Source: Solobacterium sp. (lineage in GTDB: Bacteria > Bacillota_I > Bacilli_A > Erysipelotrichales > Erysipelotrichaceae). From it: 64,000 nt of DNA. The translations under genes were made by a program, and so were the position numbers. Of the stretch, positions 24,700 through 33,082 are shown piece by piece. The first letter of the stretch is position 1; every line of letters starts with the position of its first letter. The stretch lies in the NCBI GenBank assembly GCA_017512555.1, contig JAFWFE010000045.1, positions 1 through 64,000 on the forward strand, given 5' to 3'. The notes beneath the pieces are model-generated. The model did not search any database. It was not told the DNA's origin and worked only from the letters and a program-made list of their open reading frames with translations.

Positions 24700-27045
24700 A
24701 TGAGCATCAATACTACCGGTTTGACTTCTGCAGAGGCAGAACAACGCGCAAAAGAGGGAAAGATCAATACCGATCAGAAACGTTTAACCAAGACAAATGG
24801 GGAAATCATCCGCAGTCATGTCTTTACGTACTTTAATCTGATCAATACCGTACTCTTTGTGCTTGTTTTGATTACCGGTAAACCGGCTAACGGTCTGTTT
24901 TACATGACCGTTATTTTTAATACGTTTATTGGTATTTTTCAGGAGATCAAAGCCAGAAGAGTCCTGGACCGTCTGCAGTTACTCGTTCAAAGTAAGATTC
25001 CTGTACTGCGTGACGGAACGTGGAGTGAACTTGCGACTGACCGGATCGTGCAAGGAGATATCGTACGCTTATCTTCCGGGAACCAGGTGCCTGCGGACGC
25101 TGTGATCCTGAACGGATATCTGGAAGTGAATGAAGCGATTCTTACCGGAGAATCCCTGTCGGTACAGAAGAATACAGGAGATACCGTACTTGCGGGTACG
25201 GTGATCACTTCCGGGAACGCCGAGGCAGAGATCATCCATGTCGGAAAAGACAACTACAGCGCATCCATCATGAAGGACGCAAGAAGATATAAACCATCCA
25301 AGTCTGTACTGAGACAGGATGTACAGAAACTGTTAAAAGTAATCTCGATCGTGATTATTCCTGTCGGAGTTATCTTGTTTATCTCACAGTATCGTCTACC
25401 AGATCTGTCGTGGCAGGATGCCGTACTAAAGAGTATCTCTGCCGTGGTAGGCATGATTCCGGAGGGACTTGTTGTACTGACCAGTGTGGCGCTGGTATCC
25501 AGCATGATCCTGCTTGCGAACAGACATGTTCTGGTCAAGGATATGTACAGTATAGAGTCCTTGGCCAGGGTCGATGTGATCTGTCTGGATAAGACCGGTA
25601 CGCTTACCCAAGGCAAGATGAAGGTGGAACATGTCGTACCGTATAAGGATACAGATATGGACCGGATCCATCAGATCATGGGAAGTTATGTCCGTGTGTT
25701 CAAAGAGGGGAATGCGACAGATGACGCCCTGGCAGACTACTTTGAAGAGAATACCGCATATGAAGCATCCGATATCCTGCCGTTTTCTTCTTCCCGCAAG
25801 TATGCGGCTGTATCCTTCGGCGAGGAGGGATCCTTTTACTTCGGCGCGTATGAGTTCTTGTTTCTGAGAGATAATCCTGAACTGCAGAAAGTAATCCGTC
25901 AATATACCATACAGGGAAATCGTGTGCTGATCCTTTCGCACAGCAGTACTTCCGAGATCACAGGAAGTATTCCGGAAGATTTAGAGGCACTGTGCCTGGT
26001 GATCCTCCGCGATGTTCTGCGGGAGAAAACCAGAGAGATCATCCGGTATTTTGTACGGCAGGGAATCTCCATCAAGGTGATGTCCGGGGATGATCCGCGT
26101 ACGGTATCAGCGATTGCCACAGAAGCGGGTATTCCGGGAGCGGATAAATATACAGATATGTCGTATCACCGCCTGAAAGATTACTCTACGGCTGTAATGA
26201 CAAAGAATATCTTCGGACGTGTACTGCCGGAACAGAAAAAAGCCATGATCTCTGCGCTTCAGAAGCAGGGTTATACCGTAGCGATGGTCGGAGATGGTGT
26301 AAACGATGTCCAGGCATTGAAAGAAGCAGATGTCAGTATCGCCATGGCGGCAGGAACGCAGGCAGCCAGGGACAGCGCGGAAATTGTCCTGCTGGAAAGT
26401 GATTTCTCCGTCATGCCCAGGATTCTCAATGAAGGCAGAAGAGTCATCAACAACATCAGCCGTGCTTCGTCCATGTACCTGGTGAAGACGATCTTCTCTG
26501 TCTTGTTGTCCATGTATGTGATCCTGACTTCACAGGATTATCCGTTCTTACCGATCCATCTGACCCTGATCAGTGCCTTTGGTGTAGGTATACCAACATT
26601 CCTGTTACAGATGGAACCTAGTTTTGAGCATGTGAGCAGGAAGTTCCTGGCCAAGGCTTTCCGTGACGCTCTGCCTACAGCAATCGTGGTATTCTTCTCC
26701 GCATTGCTCGTGGATTCTCTGAAGTTATCCTTTACCCTGAATCAGGAGAGAGAGATGACCGTATTACTGATCCTGACAATCTATGCGTATCTGTTTACGT
26801 TATACCGCGTATATTATCCGCCGGACAGATTCCGTATCTTTGTGATCTCCGGAATGGGTTTGGGGGTATTATCCGGTATCGTGTTATTATCACCGGTTCT
26901 GAAGACATCCATTTACTTCCTGGACTTGTTGATCATCGTACCGGGGATGTTACTGGTGCCGGTAATGATTGCGGCAATCAGCGGTATACTGGATCTCCTA
27001 ACAAAGCATTACCGGATATGGAAAAGAAAAAGGTCAAGAAAATAA
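24700..27045 (+). CDS. P-type cation-transporting ATPase (CtpE-like)
   Basis: About 781 residues from the ATG at 24700; an upstream in-frame ATG precedes the -10 box. E1-E2 ATPase motifs: LTGES near residue 150, PEGL in the membrane near 255, the phosphorylated Asp in CLDKTGTLTQGK near 300, and GDGVNDVQALK near 530. There is no N-terminal metal-binding domain and no CPC motif, so it is not a P1B heavy-metal pump. The closest group I recognise is the CtpE-like, probable calcium or other divalent cation exporter. About ten helices. Ion specificity is inference. Confidence 0.88.
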   Translation: MSINTTGLTSAEAEQRAKEGKINTDQKRLTKTNGEIIRSHVFTYFNLINTVLFVLVLITGKPANGLFYMTVIFNTFIGIFQEIKARRVLDRLQLLVQSKIPVLRDGTWSELATDRIVQGDIVRLSSGNQVPADAVILNGYLEVNEAILTGESLSVQKNTGDTVLAGTVITSGNAEAEIIHVGKDNYSASIMKDARRYKPSKSVLRQDVQKLLKVISIVIIPVGVILFISQYRLPDLSWQDAVLKSISAVVGMIPEGLVVLTSVALVSSMILLANRHVLVKDMYSIESLARVDVICLDKTGTLTQGKMKVEHVVPYKDTDMDRIHQIMGSYVRVFKEGNATDDALADYFEENTAYEASDILPFSSSRKYAAVSFGEEGSFYFGAYEFLFLRDNPELQKVIRQYTIQGNRVLILSHSSTSEITGSIPEDLEALCLVILRDVLREKTREIIRYFVRQGISIKVMSGDDPRTVSAIATEAGIPGADKYTDMSYHRLKDYSTAVMTKNIFGRVLPEQKKAMISALQKQGYTVAMVGDGVNDVQALKEADVSIAMAAGTQAARDSAEIVLLESDFSVMPRILNEGRRVINNISRASSMYLVKTIFSVLLSMYVILTSQDYPFLPIHLTLISAFGVGIPTFLLQMEPSFEHVSRKFLAKAFRDALPTAIVVFFSALLVDSLKLSFTLNQEREMTVLLILTIYAYLFTLYRVYYPPDRFRIFVISGMGLGVLSGIVLLSPVLKTSIYFLDLLIIVPGMLLVPVMIAAISGILDLLTKHYRIWKRKRSRK

Positions 27046-27078
27046 AAAAAAGGGTAGATATTTCTGTGAAGTATGGTA

Positions 27079-27084
27079 TATAAT
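27079..27084 (+). promoter_or_regulatory. -10 box of tRNA-Leu (CAG)
   Basis: A perfect TATAAT ten bases before the mature tRNA 5' end. Confidence 0.5.
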
Positions 27085-27094
27085 ACTTTCACAT

Positions 27095-27181
27095 GCGGAC
27101 GTGGCGGAATTGGCAGACGCGCTAGCTTCAGGCGCTAGTGCCCTCAAAAGCATGCAGGTTCAAGTCCTGTCGTCCGCACCA
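27095..27181 (+). tRNA. tRNA-Leu (CAG)
   Basis: 87 nt with encoded CCA. Acceptor GCGGACG pairs with CGTCCGC. Stem CTAGC/GCTAG encloses the loop with CAG, and there is a long variable arm. Confidence 0.95.
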
Positions 27182-27190
27182 TTGAAATAG

Positions 27191-27218
27191 AAAACACGGT
27201 AGAAACACCGTGTTTTTT
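27191..27218. terminator. Bidirectional terminator after tRNA-Leu
   Basis: AAAACACGGT pairs with ACCGTGTTTT. A and T tracts flank it, so it can also end the lipoprotein transcript from the other strand. Confidence 0.85.
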
Positions 27219-27687
27219 AATGTTTGATCCGGGAGATGATATCTTCCATATACCCGTGCATTTTCTCCTCATCTTCCGCGTAACAGGTCATATGCACGTC
27301 ATAGACACCTTTATCTGTTACGACTTCGGTATAGCTGTAATAGAACTCATCTCCGTCTACGGTGTTCTTATAGAAGAATGTAGGATAACCTCCGATCTCC
27401 TGTTTTTCCTGATCCTTGAAGATCGTATATTCCAGATCTTTCAAAGACCAGCCGTTGTTCTGGATTTCTTCCAGAGATATATAATCTGCCAGCAGCATAA
27501 ACTCTTCGGAACCGACAGAATAGCTATGTTCTTCGATTTCCGTCTCTTCCAGTTTTAATTCTTTCGGAATATAGAAGGTCAGCTCCTGGAATGTGAATGT
27601 ATCATATTTGTCTGCCTGTTTATTCGAACACCCAAACATACCGGCACAGATAAGAACCGAGAGAACTGCAGATAGAATCTTTTTCAT
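27217..27687 (-). CDS. Small lipoprotein of unknown function
   Basis: 156 residues from the ATG at 27687, with a near-perfect ribosome site (GGAGGTGATG). The signal peptide ends in lipobox ICAGMFGC. The mature part is acidic with alternating strands (TFQELTFYIPKELKLEE, EFYYSYTEVVTDKGVYD), like small PsbP-type or lipocalin-like surface proteins, but no family is certain. It follows the HTH-HD gene by about 20 bases and is probably in the same transcript. Confidence 0.72.
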   Translation of the reverse strand: MKKILSAVLSVLICAGMFGCSNKQADKYDTFTFQELTFYIPKELKLEETEIEEHSYSVGSEEFMLLADYISLEEIQNNGWSLKDLEYTIFKDQEKQEIGGYPTFFYKNTVDGDEFYYSYTEVVTDKGVYDVHMTCYAEDEEKMHGYMEDIISRIKH

Positions 27688-27706
27688 TTCATCACCTCCG
27701 TGAAGA

Positions 27707-28522
27707 TCATAACAAACGTTTGTAGATATCCAGCGTACTGACGATCTGATACTTGAGCAGCCACGCAGCGTTGTTGTATTCAGGCACTTGTTTGATGACA
27801 TCCAGCAGGGGAAGAATGTAGGTCTCAGTCTCGCGGATCGTACGGTAGATCCGCTTTCTGCTTAATCCCCAGGCCATGGTGGTAATGTTGTTGCAGCGGT
27901 CAAGAAGTTTGATCAGGGATGCCTTGGGATTCCCGGAGATCTTCCCGATATACTTACGCATGATCTCATCACGGTCAAACCCGTGATCTTTCTCCCTGGT
28001 CAGAAGAAGAACCAGTTCCCTGACTTCTTCATCGACAGGTAATTCTCCGGCAGTTACTCCGCAGTCTTCAATCACATCGTGAAGCAGGCATGCGGCGATA
28101 ACGGTATCTTCGCGGATATCCATGGCCAGGCAGTGACACGCAAGATTCAACGGGTGATAGATATAGGGGATATCCGAATTCTTCCGGGTTTGTCCCTGAT
28201 GTGCTTTACAGGCAAATTCCAGGGCATTCTGCGTATTTGTCAGGTTATAGACCTTAGCCGTAGTCTTCACAAAGGTCTTCATATGTTCCCAGTCATAGAT
28301 ATTCTGGGATACAGGGAAAAACTCATCCTGGTCCTCAATCAGAGACGAAAGGGACACATCCAGGTATTCCGCAAGACGGATCAGGTGATTCGTATCCGGA
28401 GTATATTCATCTCGTTCCCATGCGGATACAGCCTGAAACGATACACCTAACGCATCTGCGACAGTTTCCTGTGACAATTTTCTTTCTTTTCGTATTCGGT
28501 ATAGATTTTCACCCAAAGACAT
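27707..28522 (-). CDS. XRE helix-turn-helix fused to an alarmone-hydrolase-like HD domain
   Basis: 271 residues. Residues 1-62 are a typical XRE HTH (LSQETVADALGVSFQAVSAWERDEY). From about 98 the sequence follows the HD hydrolase domain of RelA/SpoT and MESH1 proteins: AHQGQTRK (H108), IPYIYHPL (H123), CLLHDVIED (HD 148-149) and KLLDRCNN (D208). These are the metal and catalytic positions of (p)ppGpp hydrolases. No synthetase domain is present. A good AGGAG site precedes the ATG. A transcription factor controlled by, or degrading, an alarmone is the natural hypothesis; nucleotide specificity is not shown by sequence. Confidence 0.8.
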   Translation of the reverse strand: MSLGENLYRIRKERKLSQETVADALGVSFQAVSAWERDEYTPDTNHLIRLAEYLDVSLSSLIEDQDEFFPVSQNIYDWEHMKTFVKTTAKVYNLTNTQNALEFACKAHQGQTRKNSDIPYIYHPLNLACHCLAMDIREDTVIAACLLHDVIEDCGVTAGELPVDEEVRELVLLLTREKDHGFDRDEIMRKYIGKISGNPKASLIKLLDRCNNITTMAWGLSRKRIYRTIRETETYILPLLDVIKQVPEYNNAAWLLKYQIVSTLDIYKRLL

Positions 28523-28611
28523 GATTTGTTTCTCCTGTAGTTTCAGTATATAAGAATCGTTGAAAGATTACCTGTAAGTACAGCTGGAACGTTTGAAACA
28601 AAATTCAAGGA

Positions 28612-28779
28612 TTACTTGTCATTCAGTTTTCTGCGAAGAATAATCAGAGTGACCAGAAGCGCCGCAAGCACCCAGAATAACGGGGAAAGGAAAACTCTTG
28701 TCGTTTTTTCGACAGGACTTTCGATGATGTCCGGGAAGACCGGAAGAGTACTTAACATGATCAGAAGATTCGTAGACAT
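28612..28779 (-). CDS. Small single-pass membrane protein
   Basis: 55 residues with a strong GGAGGTGA ribosome site before the ATG at 28779. A weakly hydrophobic N-terminus precedes a linker and one clear membrane helix at about 30-49 (FLSPLFWVLAALLVTLIIL), with a basic tail. It overlaps the end of the upstream 108-residue membrane gene by 19 bases. Function unknown; probably works with that operon. Confidence 0.7.
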   Translation of the reverse strand: MSTNLLIMLSTLPVFPDIIESPVEKTTRVFLSPLFWVLAALLVTLIILRRKLNDK

Positions 28780-29087
28780 AATTCACCTCCAAGTACAGAC
28801 ACAAGATTTAATATCAGAGAGAAGACCAGGGGATTCCGGATCTCCTTCATGAACTTCTTATAAAACAGATATTCAATGAATACGACCACAGGTTCCAGAA
28901 GAATATAGAACAGGATCTTTGAAAATCCGGGATAGATTCCCAGACAGAACCGGAACAGTAAATTCAGAGCCGGATTTGTCAGGATATTGGCGACTGTGAT
29001 CAGCAGGTAATCCCTGAGCTTTGCGATACCCAGAAAACCTGCAGCGATACATTCCCAGAAGATCGTCAGTAACAATACCGCTATCAT
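28761..29087 (-). CDS. Small polytopic membrane protein
   Basis: 108 residues, almost entirely hydrophobic, with three to four helices (start MIAVLLLTIFWECIAAGF). An AGGAG site precedes the ATG, three bases after the MFS stop codon. It contains NPALN and a conserved-looking E in the third helix (LEPVVVFIEYLFYKKF). Not recognised. It lies between the MFS pseudogene and the 55-residue membrane protein in one operon. Confidence 0.72.
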   Translation of the reverse strand: MIAVLLLTIFWECIAAGFLGIAKLRDYLLITVANILTNPALNLLFRFCLGIYPGFSKILFYILLEPVVVFIEYLFYKKFMKEIRNPLVFSLILNLVSVLGGELCLRIF

Positions 29088-29090
29088 GAA

Positions 29091-30135
29091 CTACTCCTGA
29101 CGTGATCTTGTCAGAGACAATACATACAACAAAATGATCAGAGACAGAATACTGCCTGCCGAGGCGATCCATGAAGAGTGCAGGACTTCAGGGAAGGTTA
29201 TATGTAAATAATACCCCAGAAATAACCCGAAAGTTAATATACCGAACGCAAATCCCGGCATATCCGGCATTTCACGCTTGAGGATATACAAAGTGATGGG
29301 CATGGTCATGTTAAAGGATAACAGGGCGAGGATGCCGAAGATAGGGATACCTGACAAAAGATATGCGGCTGTACTGCACACTAGTGAGATAACGGTGATC
29401 CGGCGGATACCGTACAGGGCAGAGAGTAAACCGCCGATATACTTGCCGGAAGCGACGGCCAGCGTACAAAGCAGGATCTCCACAGTTGTATCTCTCCAGC
29501 TGAAGCCGGTATTCAAACCGATATAGGAACGCAGGATCACAACCACAAAACATCCAGCCATGATCTTCAGTAATCTGTTATCGAATATCGTACGTTCCGG
29601 GTTGTACGTGGTTTCCTGCGGATTGCGGAGAATACGCAGACTGACCAGTACTGTAATTACGCAAAGTGCCAGGATGACCGGCAGCGCCGCAGACAGCAGA
29701 TGTTGTTTACCAAGCAGGGTACCAATCGTCAGTCCAACTACACCTGGTGCCACAAACAAGCCAAGGCCGCTCCCGTGCATTTTACGCGCATCATCTTCAA
29801 AGATGGATATCAATACCGCCCCCGACATGAAACAGCGCATTTCCAACCCCCAGAATCCATATACGCGTATATATACCCAGGATCGTTAATATTACACCCA
29901 GACACATCAGGAACAATGCCGGATACTGATATTTATCTTTGTGCTCAGAAGTCATCAGATCTCCCAGGATACCCAGAGGCATCTGTAAGGCAAAAGCACA
30001 GAAGTTATAGACGATATACATCATTGCGGCAGAATGCAGGGAATACCGCCCGAACATGGCTAACGCACACAGAAAATCAATCATGGCATGCATCAGTGAG
30101 ATATCAATAATCGTACGTGATGGTTTTAGATTCAT
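29091..30135 (-). pseudogene. MFS transporter split by a frameshift
   Basis: Two overlapping minus-strand frames together make one transporter of about 345 residues. The first part, from the ATG at 30135, has about four helices and ends in GNALFHVGGGIDIHL followed by a stop at 29797. The second is open from before 29846 and continues IFEDDARKMHGSGLGLFVAPG through about eight more helices to the stop at 29099. Skipping one base near 29800-29806 restores GGGIDI-IFEDDARK, the expected junction. The original start is uncertain. Either a broken gene or a sequencing error. Confidence 0.78.
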
Positions 30136-30224
30136 TAAGATTAGTTTAAATGATTTAGAAACCTGACGCAATGAATTGACCGCCGGTCAAAATTAAGATA
30201 TAGTATTCACAGGAGGAATTCAAA

Positions 30225-30821
30225 ATGGATTTAACCAAAACATATTTTCTGAGTGGTGAAACAGCCCAGAGTACAGCCTATGCATTGGCAGAATATCTCG
30301 ATGTAGAAAAGAATATGATCACGCAGACAATGCGTACAAGAAACGGGTATACCGTACAGTGTAAGGGAGATGCTTCCGCTGAGTGGACGAAATATCTCGG
30401 TATGGATGTTGCGGTATCTGTAAATCTCACCCAGGACGGAGATCGTCTGGTCGTGAATATCGGTACGGAAAAATGGGCGGAGAAGCTCGGTATGGCAGCT
30501 GTAGGCTCCATCTTCTTCCAGCCGCTGATCCTTACCGCGGGAATCGGCGCACTGCGTCAGGCAGCGCTGCCTACCGATATCTTTAACTTTATCGGTACCT
30601 TCCTCGGCAGTGAACCTATCGTTGAACGTACAATGCCGGAACCTGAAACAGAAAAAAATTTCTGCCCTTACTGCGGTACAGAAAACCGGATCGGCGCGAT
30701 CTTCTGCAAGTCCTGCGGCCAGAAATTAGAAGAAGAGAAAGAAGCTTACTGCCCGGACTGCGGCGGACCTCTGGATGGTGATGAAGCGTTCTGTCCTTAC
30801 TGCGGACGTGCTCTGAAGTAA
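30225..30821 (+). CDS. Protein with two C-terminal zinc ribbons
   Basis: 198 residues with GGAGG before the ATG. Residues of about 1-90 form an unrecognised alpha/beta domain; a hydrophobic segment around 90-110 could be membrane-associated. Two zinc ribbons follow: CPYCGTEN...FCKSCG near 145-165 and YCPDCGGP...FCPYCG near 176-195. Such ribbons often occur in scaffold or regulatory membrane proteins. The stop overlaps the end of the opposite-strand gene by 25 bases. Function unknown. Confidence 0.75.
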   Translation: MDLTKTYFLSGETAQSTAYALAEYLDVEKNMITQTMRTRNGYTVQCKGDASAEWTKYLGMDVAVSVNLTQDGDRLVVNIGTEKWAEKLGMAAVGSIFFQPLILTAGIGALRQAALPTDIFNFIGTFLGSEPIVERTMPEPETEKNFCPYCGTENRIGAIFCKSCGQKLEEEKEAYCPDCGGPLDGDEAFCPYCGRALK

Positions 30822-32455
30822 TACCGGCAAAGGTAAATCAGAAATTCTGCCCAGGTAAGCAGAGAAATATACTGTGTGATCGTCTGTAATCTTGTCCCTG
30901 TATAAGATACATCGATCATACAGTTTTTTTCATCTTCACGGAGCTCAATCTTCACAAGACCGGTGACCGGATCCGGTGTCACTTCTTTCAGTTCCCGGGT
31001 TTCCATGTTTCTTGCGGAATAACCTTTGTAGTATGTCTTGGGAAGAATACAGGTACCGCTTTCCTGGGCATTGAACCGGATATGGTTATAAACAGATTTA
31101 TACTCGGAAAGAGAAGAATTCTCAAATAAGATATCATGGGTCTGGTGACGGAAATGGATCTTGGTATCCGCAATCAGATAATCCGGACTGGATACCTGCA
31201 TGATGTTGTACCAGCTGTCATCTTCCGGATAGTAATACCCGGTATCCGCAATCATTTCCGGCTGTGTATAGTCCATGAATAAACCAAAGTAATCATACTG
31301 TACCCAGATCATCATCAGGCATAACAGGCACTGTACAGCGGTAATTCCGTAAACCAGATTTTTGTGTCCGGACAGAAGATTCTTCAACACAAAGACGGCA
31401 GACAACGTCAGCGGTGCCGCACAGATGATCAAAAATCTCTGCGGGAACTGGATAAAACTCATGGCAGAGAAATACTGCCAGGGGAAGAGGAAGGTAGACA
31501 TCAGTAACAGGATATATCCCAGATTTGTCATCTCATGGATGAAACGATGATCATCCCGGAACAGGAAGGACAAGGCAGGCAGGAACAAGACAAATACACC
31601 GAGATTGGTTACGGTGAGATGGTCATAGTCGTACGGAAGAAGATTGAACAGATCACGGATACGGACAGATTGTTCATGGAGTGTCTGCCCGTTGAAGAAG
31701 TAATTACTGACCCGATAAAGATGAGAAGATAACTGTTCCAGCATCGGCAGGGAGAACCAGCACGTTAATAAGAACGCGGTAAATACCGCCAGGAACAGAT
31801 CCATTAACAGGTTACGATCCCGGAAGATCTCCCTGACATGAATCAGGCAGTACACAACAATCAGAAGGACGATCAGGAAGAAGGAAATATTATGAGACAA
31901 CAACAACCCGGTCAACGCAAGCGTGAGAATATGCCACTTCCCGGAATGTAACACAAACAGATGATATAACCCAAGTAAGATCAGAGGAATAAAGATATAG
32001 GCCAGAGCTTCACCGACAGCCCCGCGGTTATAGGTATTCTGGTAGATATACGTACAAAACAGATAAAACATACTGCCGGTAAAGCACAGTACCGGCTGTT
32101 TTCCCAGAACGGTTTCAATCAGGGAATACATGGCATATGCGGTACAAAAGAAGATCACAAACAAAAAGATCCTGTAGGTCATGATCATCGGCACATGCAG
32201 AATACGCAGGGCGGCCGGAAAATACAGGAAGACGATCGAGTAAAACAACGGGGATCCGTACCCGAAATTATAGTTCTGGAACCAGAAGATCCGCGGGAAG
32301 AAGTCACGGTTATAAATGGCATAGGTCAATGCCTCGATCCGGTTCATATGAAATGTCGTGTCATTGCCGTAAGGCAGGGAACCGTTCAGTAAAGGAAGAC
32401 TTGCGGCAGCTGCCAGTAAGAGACATAACAGTATTTTCTTAAATCGCGGTTTCAT
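30797..32455 (-). CDS. Large multi-pass membrane protein (YfhO/GT-C-like)
   Basis: 552 residues with about 11-12 helices in the first 400 residues and a soluble C-terminal part. The N-terminal loop LPYGNDTTFHMNRIEAL contains the acidic-histidine arrangement seen in GT-C glycosyltransferases and YfhO-like proteins, which use polyprenyl-phosphate sugars outside the membrane. A C-terminal hydrophobic stretch closes the protein. A TATCAT -10-like box is seven bases before the ATG, with no ribosome site. Next to GtrA, a lipid-linked-sugar membrane protein, a role in decorating surface glycans is plausible. Confidence 0.7.
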   Translation of the reverse strand: MKPRFKKILLCLLLAAAASLPLLNGSLPYGNDTTFHMNRIEALTYAIYNRDFFPRIFWFQNYNFGYGSPLFYSIVFLYFPAALRILHVPMIMTYRIFLFVIFFCTAYAMYSLIETVLGKQPVLCFTGSMFYLFCTYIYQNTYNRGAVGEALAYIFIPLILLGLYHLFVLHSGKWHILTLALTGLLLSHNISFFLIVLLIVVYCLIHVREIFRDRNLLMDLFLAVFTAFLLTCWFSLPMLEQLSSHLYRVSNYFFNGQTLHEQSVRIRDLFNLLPYDYDHLTVTNLGVFVLFLPALSFLFRDDHRFIHEMTNLGYILLLMSTFLFPWQYFSAMSFIQFPQRFLIICAAPLTLSAVFVLKNLLSGHKNLVYGITAVQCLLCLMMIWVQYDYFGLFMDYTQPEMIADTGYYYPEDDSWYNIMQVSSPDYLIADTKIHFRHQTHDILFENSSLSEYKSVYNHIRFNAQESGTCILPKTYYKGYSARNMETRELKEVTPDPVTGLVKIELREDEKNCMIDVSYTGTRLQTITQYISLLTWAEFLIYLCRYYFRARPQ

Positions 32456-32490
32456 TGAACATATGATAAATCATGGAGCCGAAATACGAA

Positions 32491-32526
32491 AGACCTGAAC
32501 GGTATTTCCACCGATTTCGCAGGTCT
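32491..32526 (-). other. Structured hairpin between the GtrA and YfhO-like genes
   Basis: AGACCTG and CAGGTCT pair at the ends, and inside them CGGT pairs with ACCG on the minus strand. There is no strong T tract. It could be a weak terminator or an RNA structure. Confidence 0.4.
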
Positions 32527-32565
32527 GTAAGAGTGCTATAATATTCCGTGGACAAAGAAGAGGGA

Positions 32566-33039
32566 TTATTTCATCAGGTAATACTTTTCCAGAGGAAATA
32601 ACACCAGGAACTGGATCCATCCGGTGATCAGGGATGCGGCGCTCGGTGCTGTAACTGCGTACTTCGGCAGATAGATCTGGATCAGATTGACCAGTACACC
32701 CTGTGCCCACGTGGAAAAGAACAAGAAGAAGATGATCACACACAGATAGATCACGAAATTCTTCTTCGGTGGTTCAGCCTTGAAGGTATACTTCTTGTTC
32801 ACGTAATATCCGGCAGTGTTCGCGGTCAGATTGGCCAGAAAGAAAGGCAGGATATATCCCAGATACAGATGATCTCTGCCAATCGTGTTTTCGTTGAAGA
32901 TCACCCTGAGAACAGCCGGGATCGGCGTCTTCCAGTTTCTCATCAGAAGAAACAGGAGATTGACGGTGAGCAGCTGTAACAGTGTGACACCTGCGGATAC
33001 CGCGGAGAACTTGAGAAATTCTTTCGGACTTTGTTTCAT
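32566..33039 (-). CDS. GtrA family membrane protein
   Basis: 157 residues from the ATG at 33039, about four helices. It contains the family signatures LKFSAVSAGVTLLQLLTVN at the start and ANTAGYYVNKKYTFKAE in the middle (N-x-x-W/YTF element). GtrA proteins move or help move undecaprenyl-phosphate-linked sugars across the membrane. A perfect TATAAT lies seven bases before the ATG with no ribosome site. Divergent from the GT2-MarR gene, 43 bases away. Confidence 0.85.
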   Translation of the reverse strand: MKQSPKEFLKFSAVSAGVTLLQLLTVNLLFLLMRNWKTPIPAVLRVIFNENTIGRDHLYLGYILPFFLANLTANTAGYYVNKKYTFKAEPPKKNFVIYLCVIIFFLFFSTWAQGVLVNLIQIYLPKYAVTAPSAASLITGWIQFLVLFPLEKYYLMK

Positions 33040-33046
33040 CGTAATG

Positions 33047-33052
33047 ATTATA
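33047..33052 (-). promoter_or_regulatory. -10 box of leaderless gtrA-like gene
   Basis: TATAAT read on the minus strand, with seven bases to the ATG at 33039. Confidence 0.55.
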
Positions 33053-33061
33053 CGCTGATCT

Positions 33062-33071
33062 TGTTTAAACA
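33062..33071. promoter_or_regulatory. Perfect palindrome in the divergent promoter region
   Basis: TGTTTAAACA, a 10-bp palindrome between the two start regions, directly before the ribosome site of the GT2-MarR gene. Candidate operator. Confidence 0.4.
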
Positions 33072-33082
33072 GAGGAGTAAAT

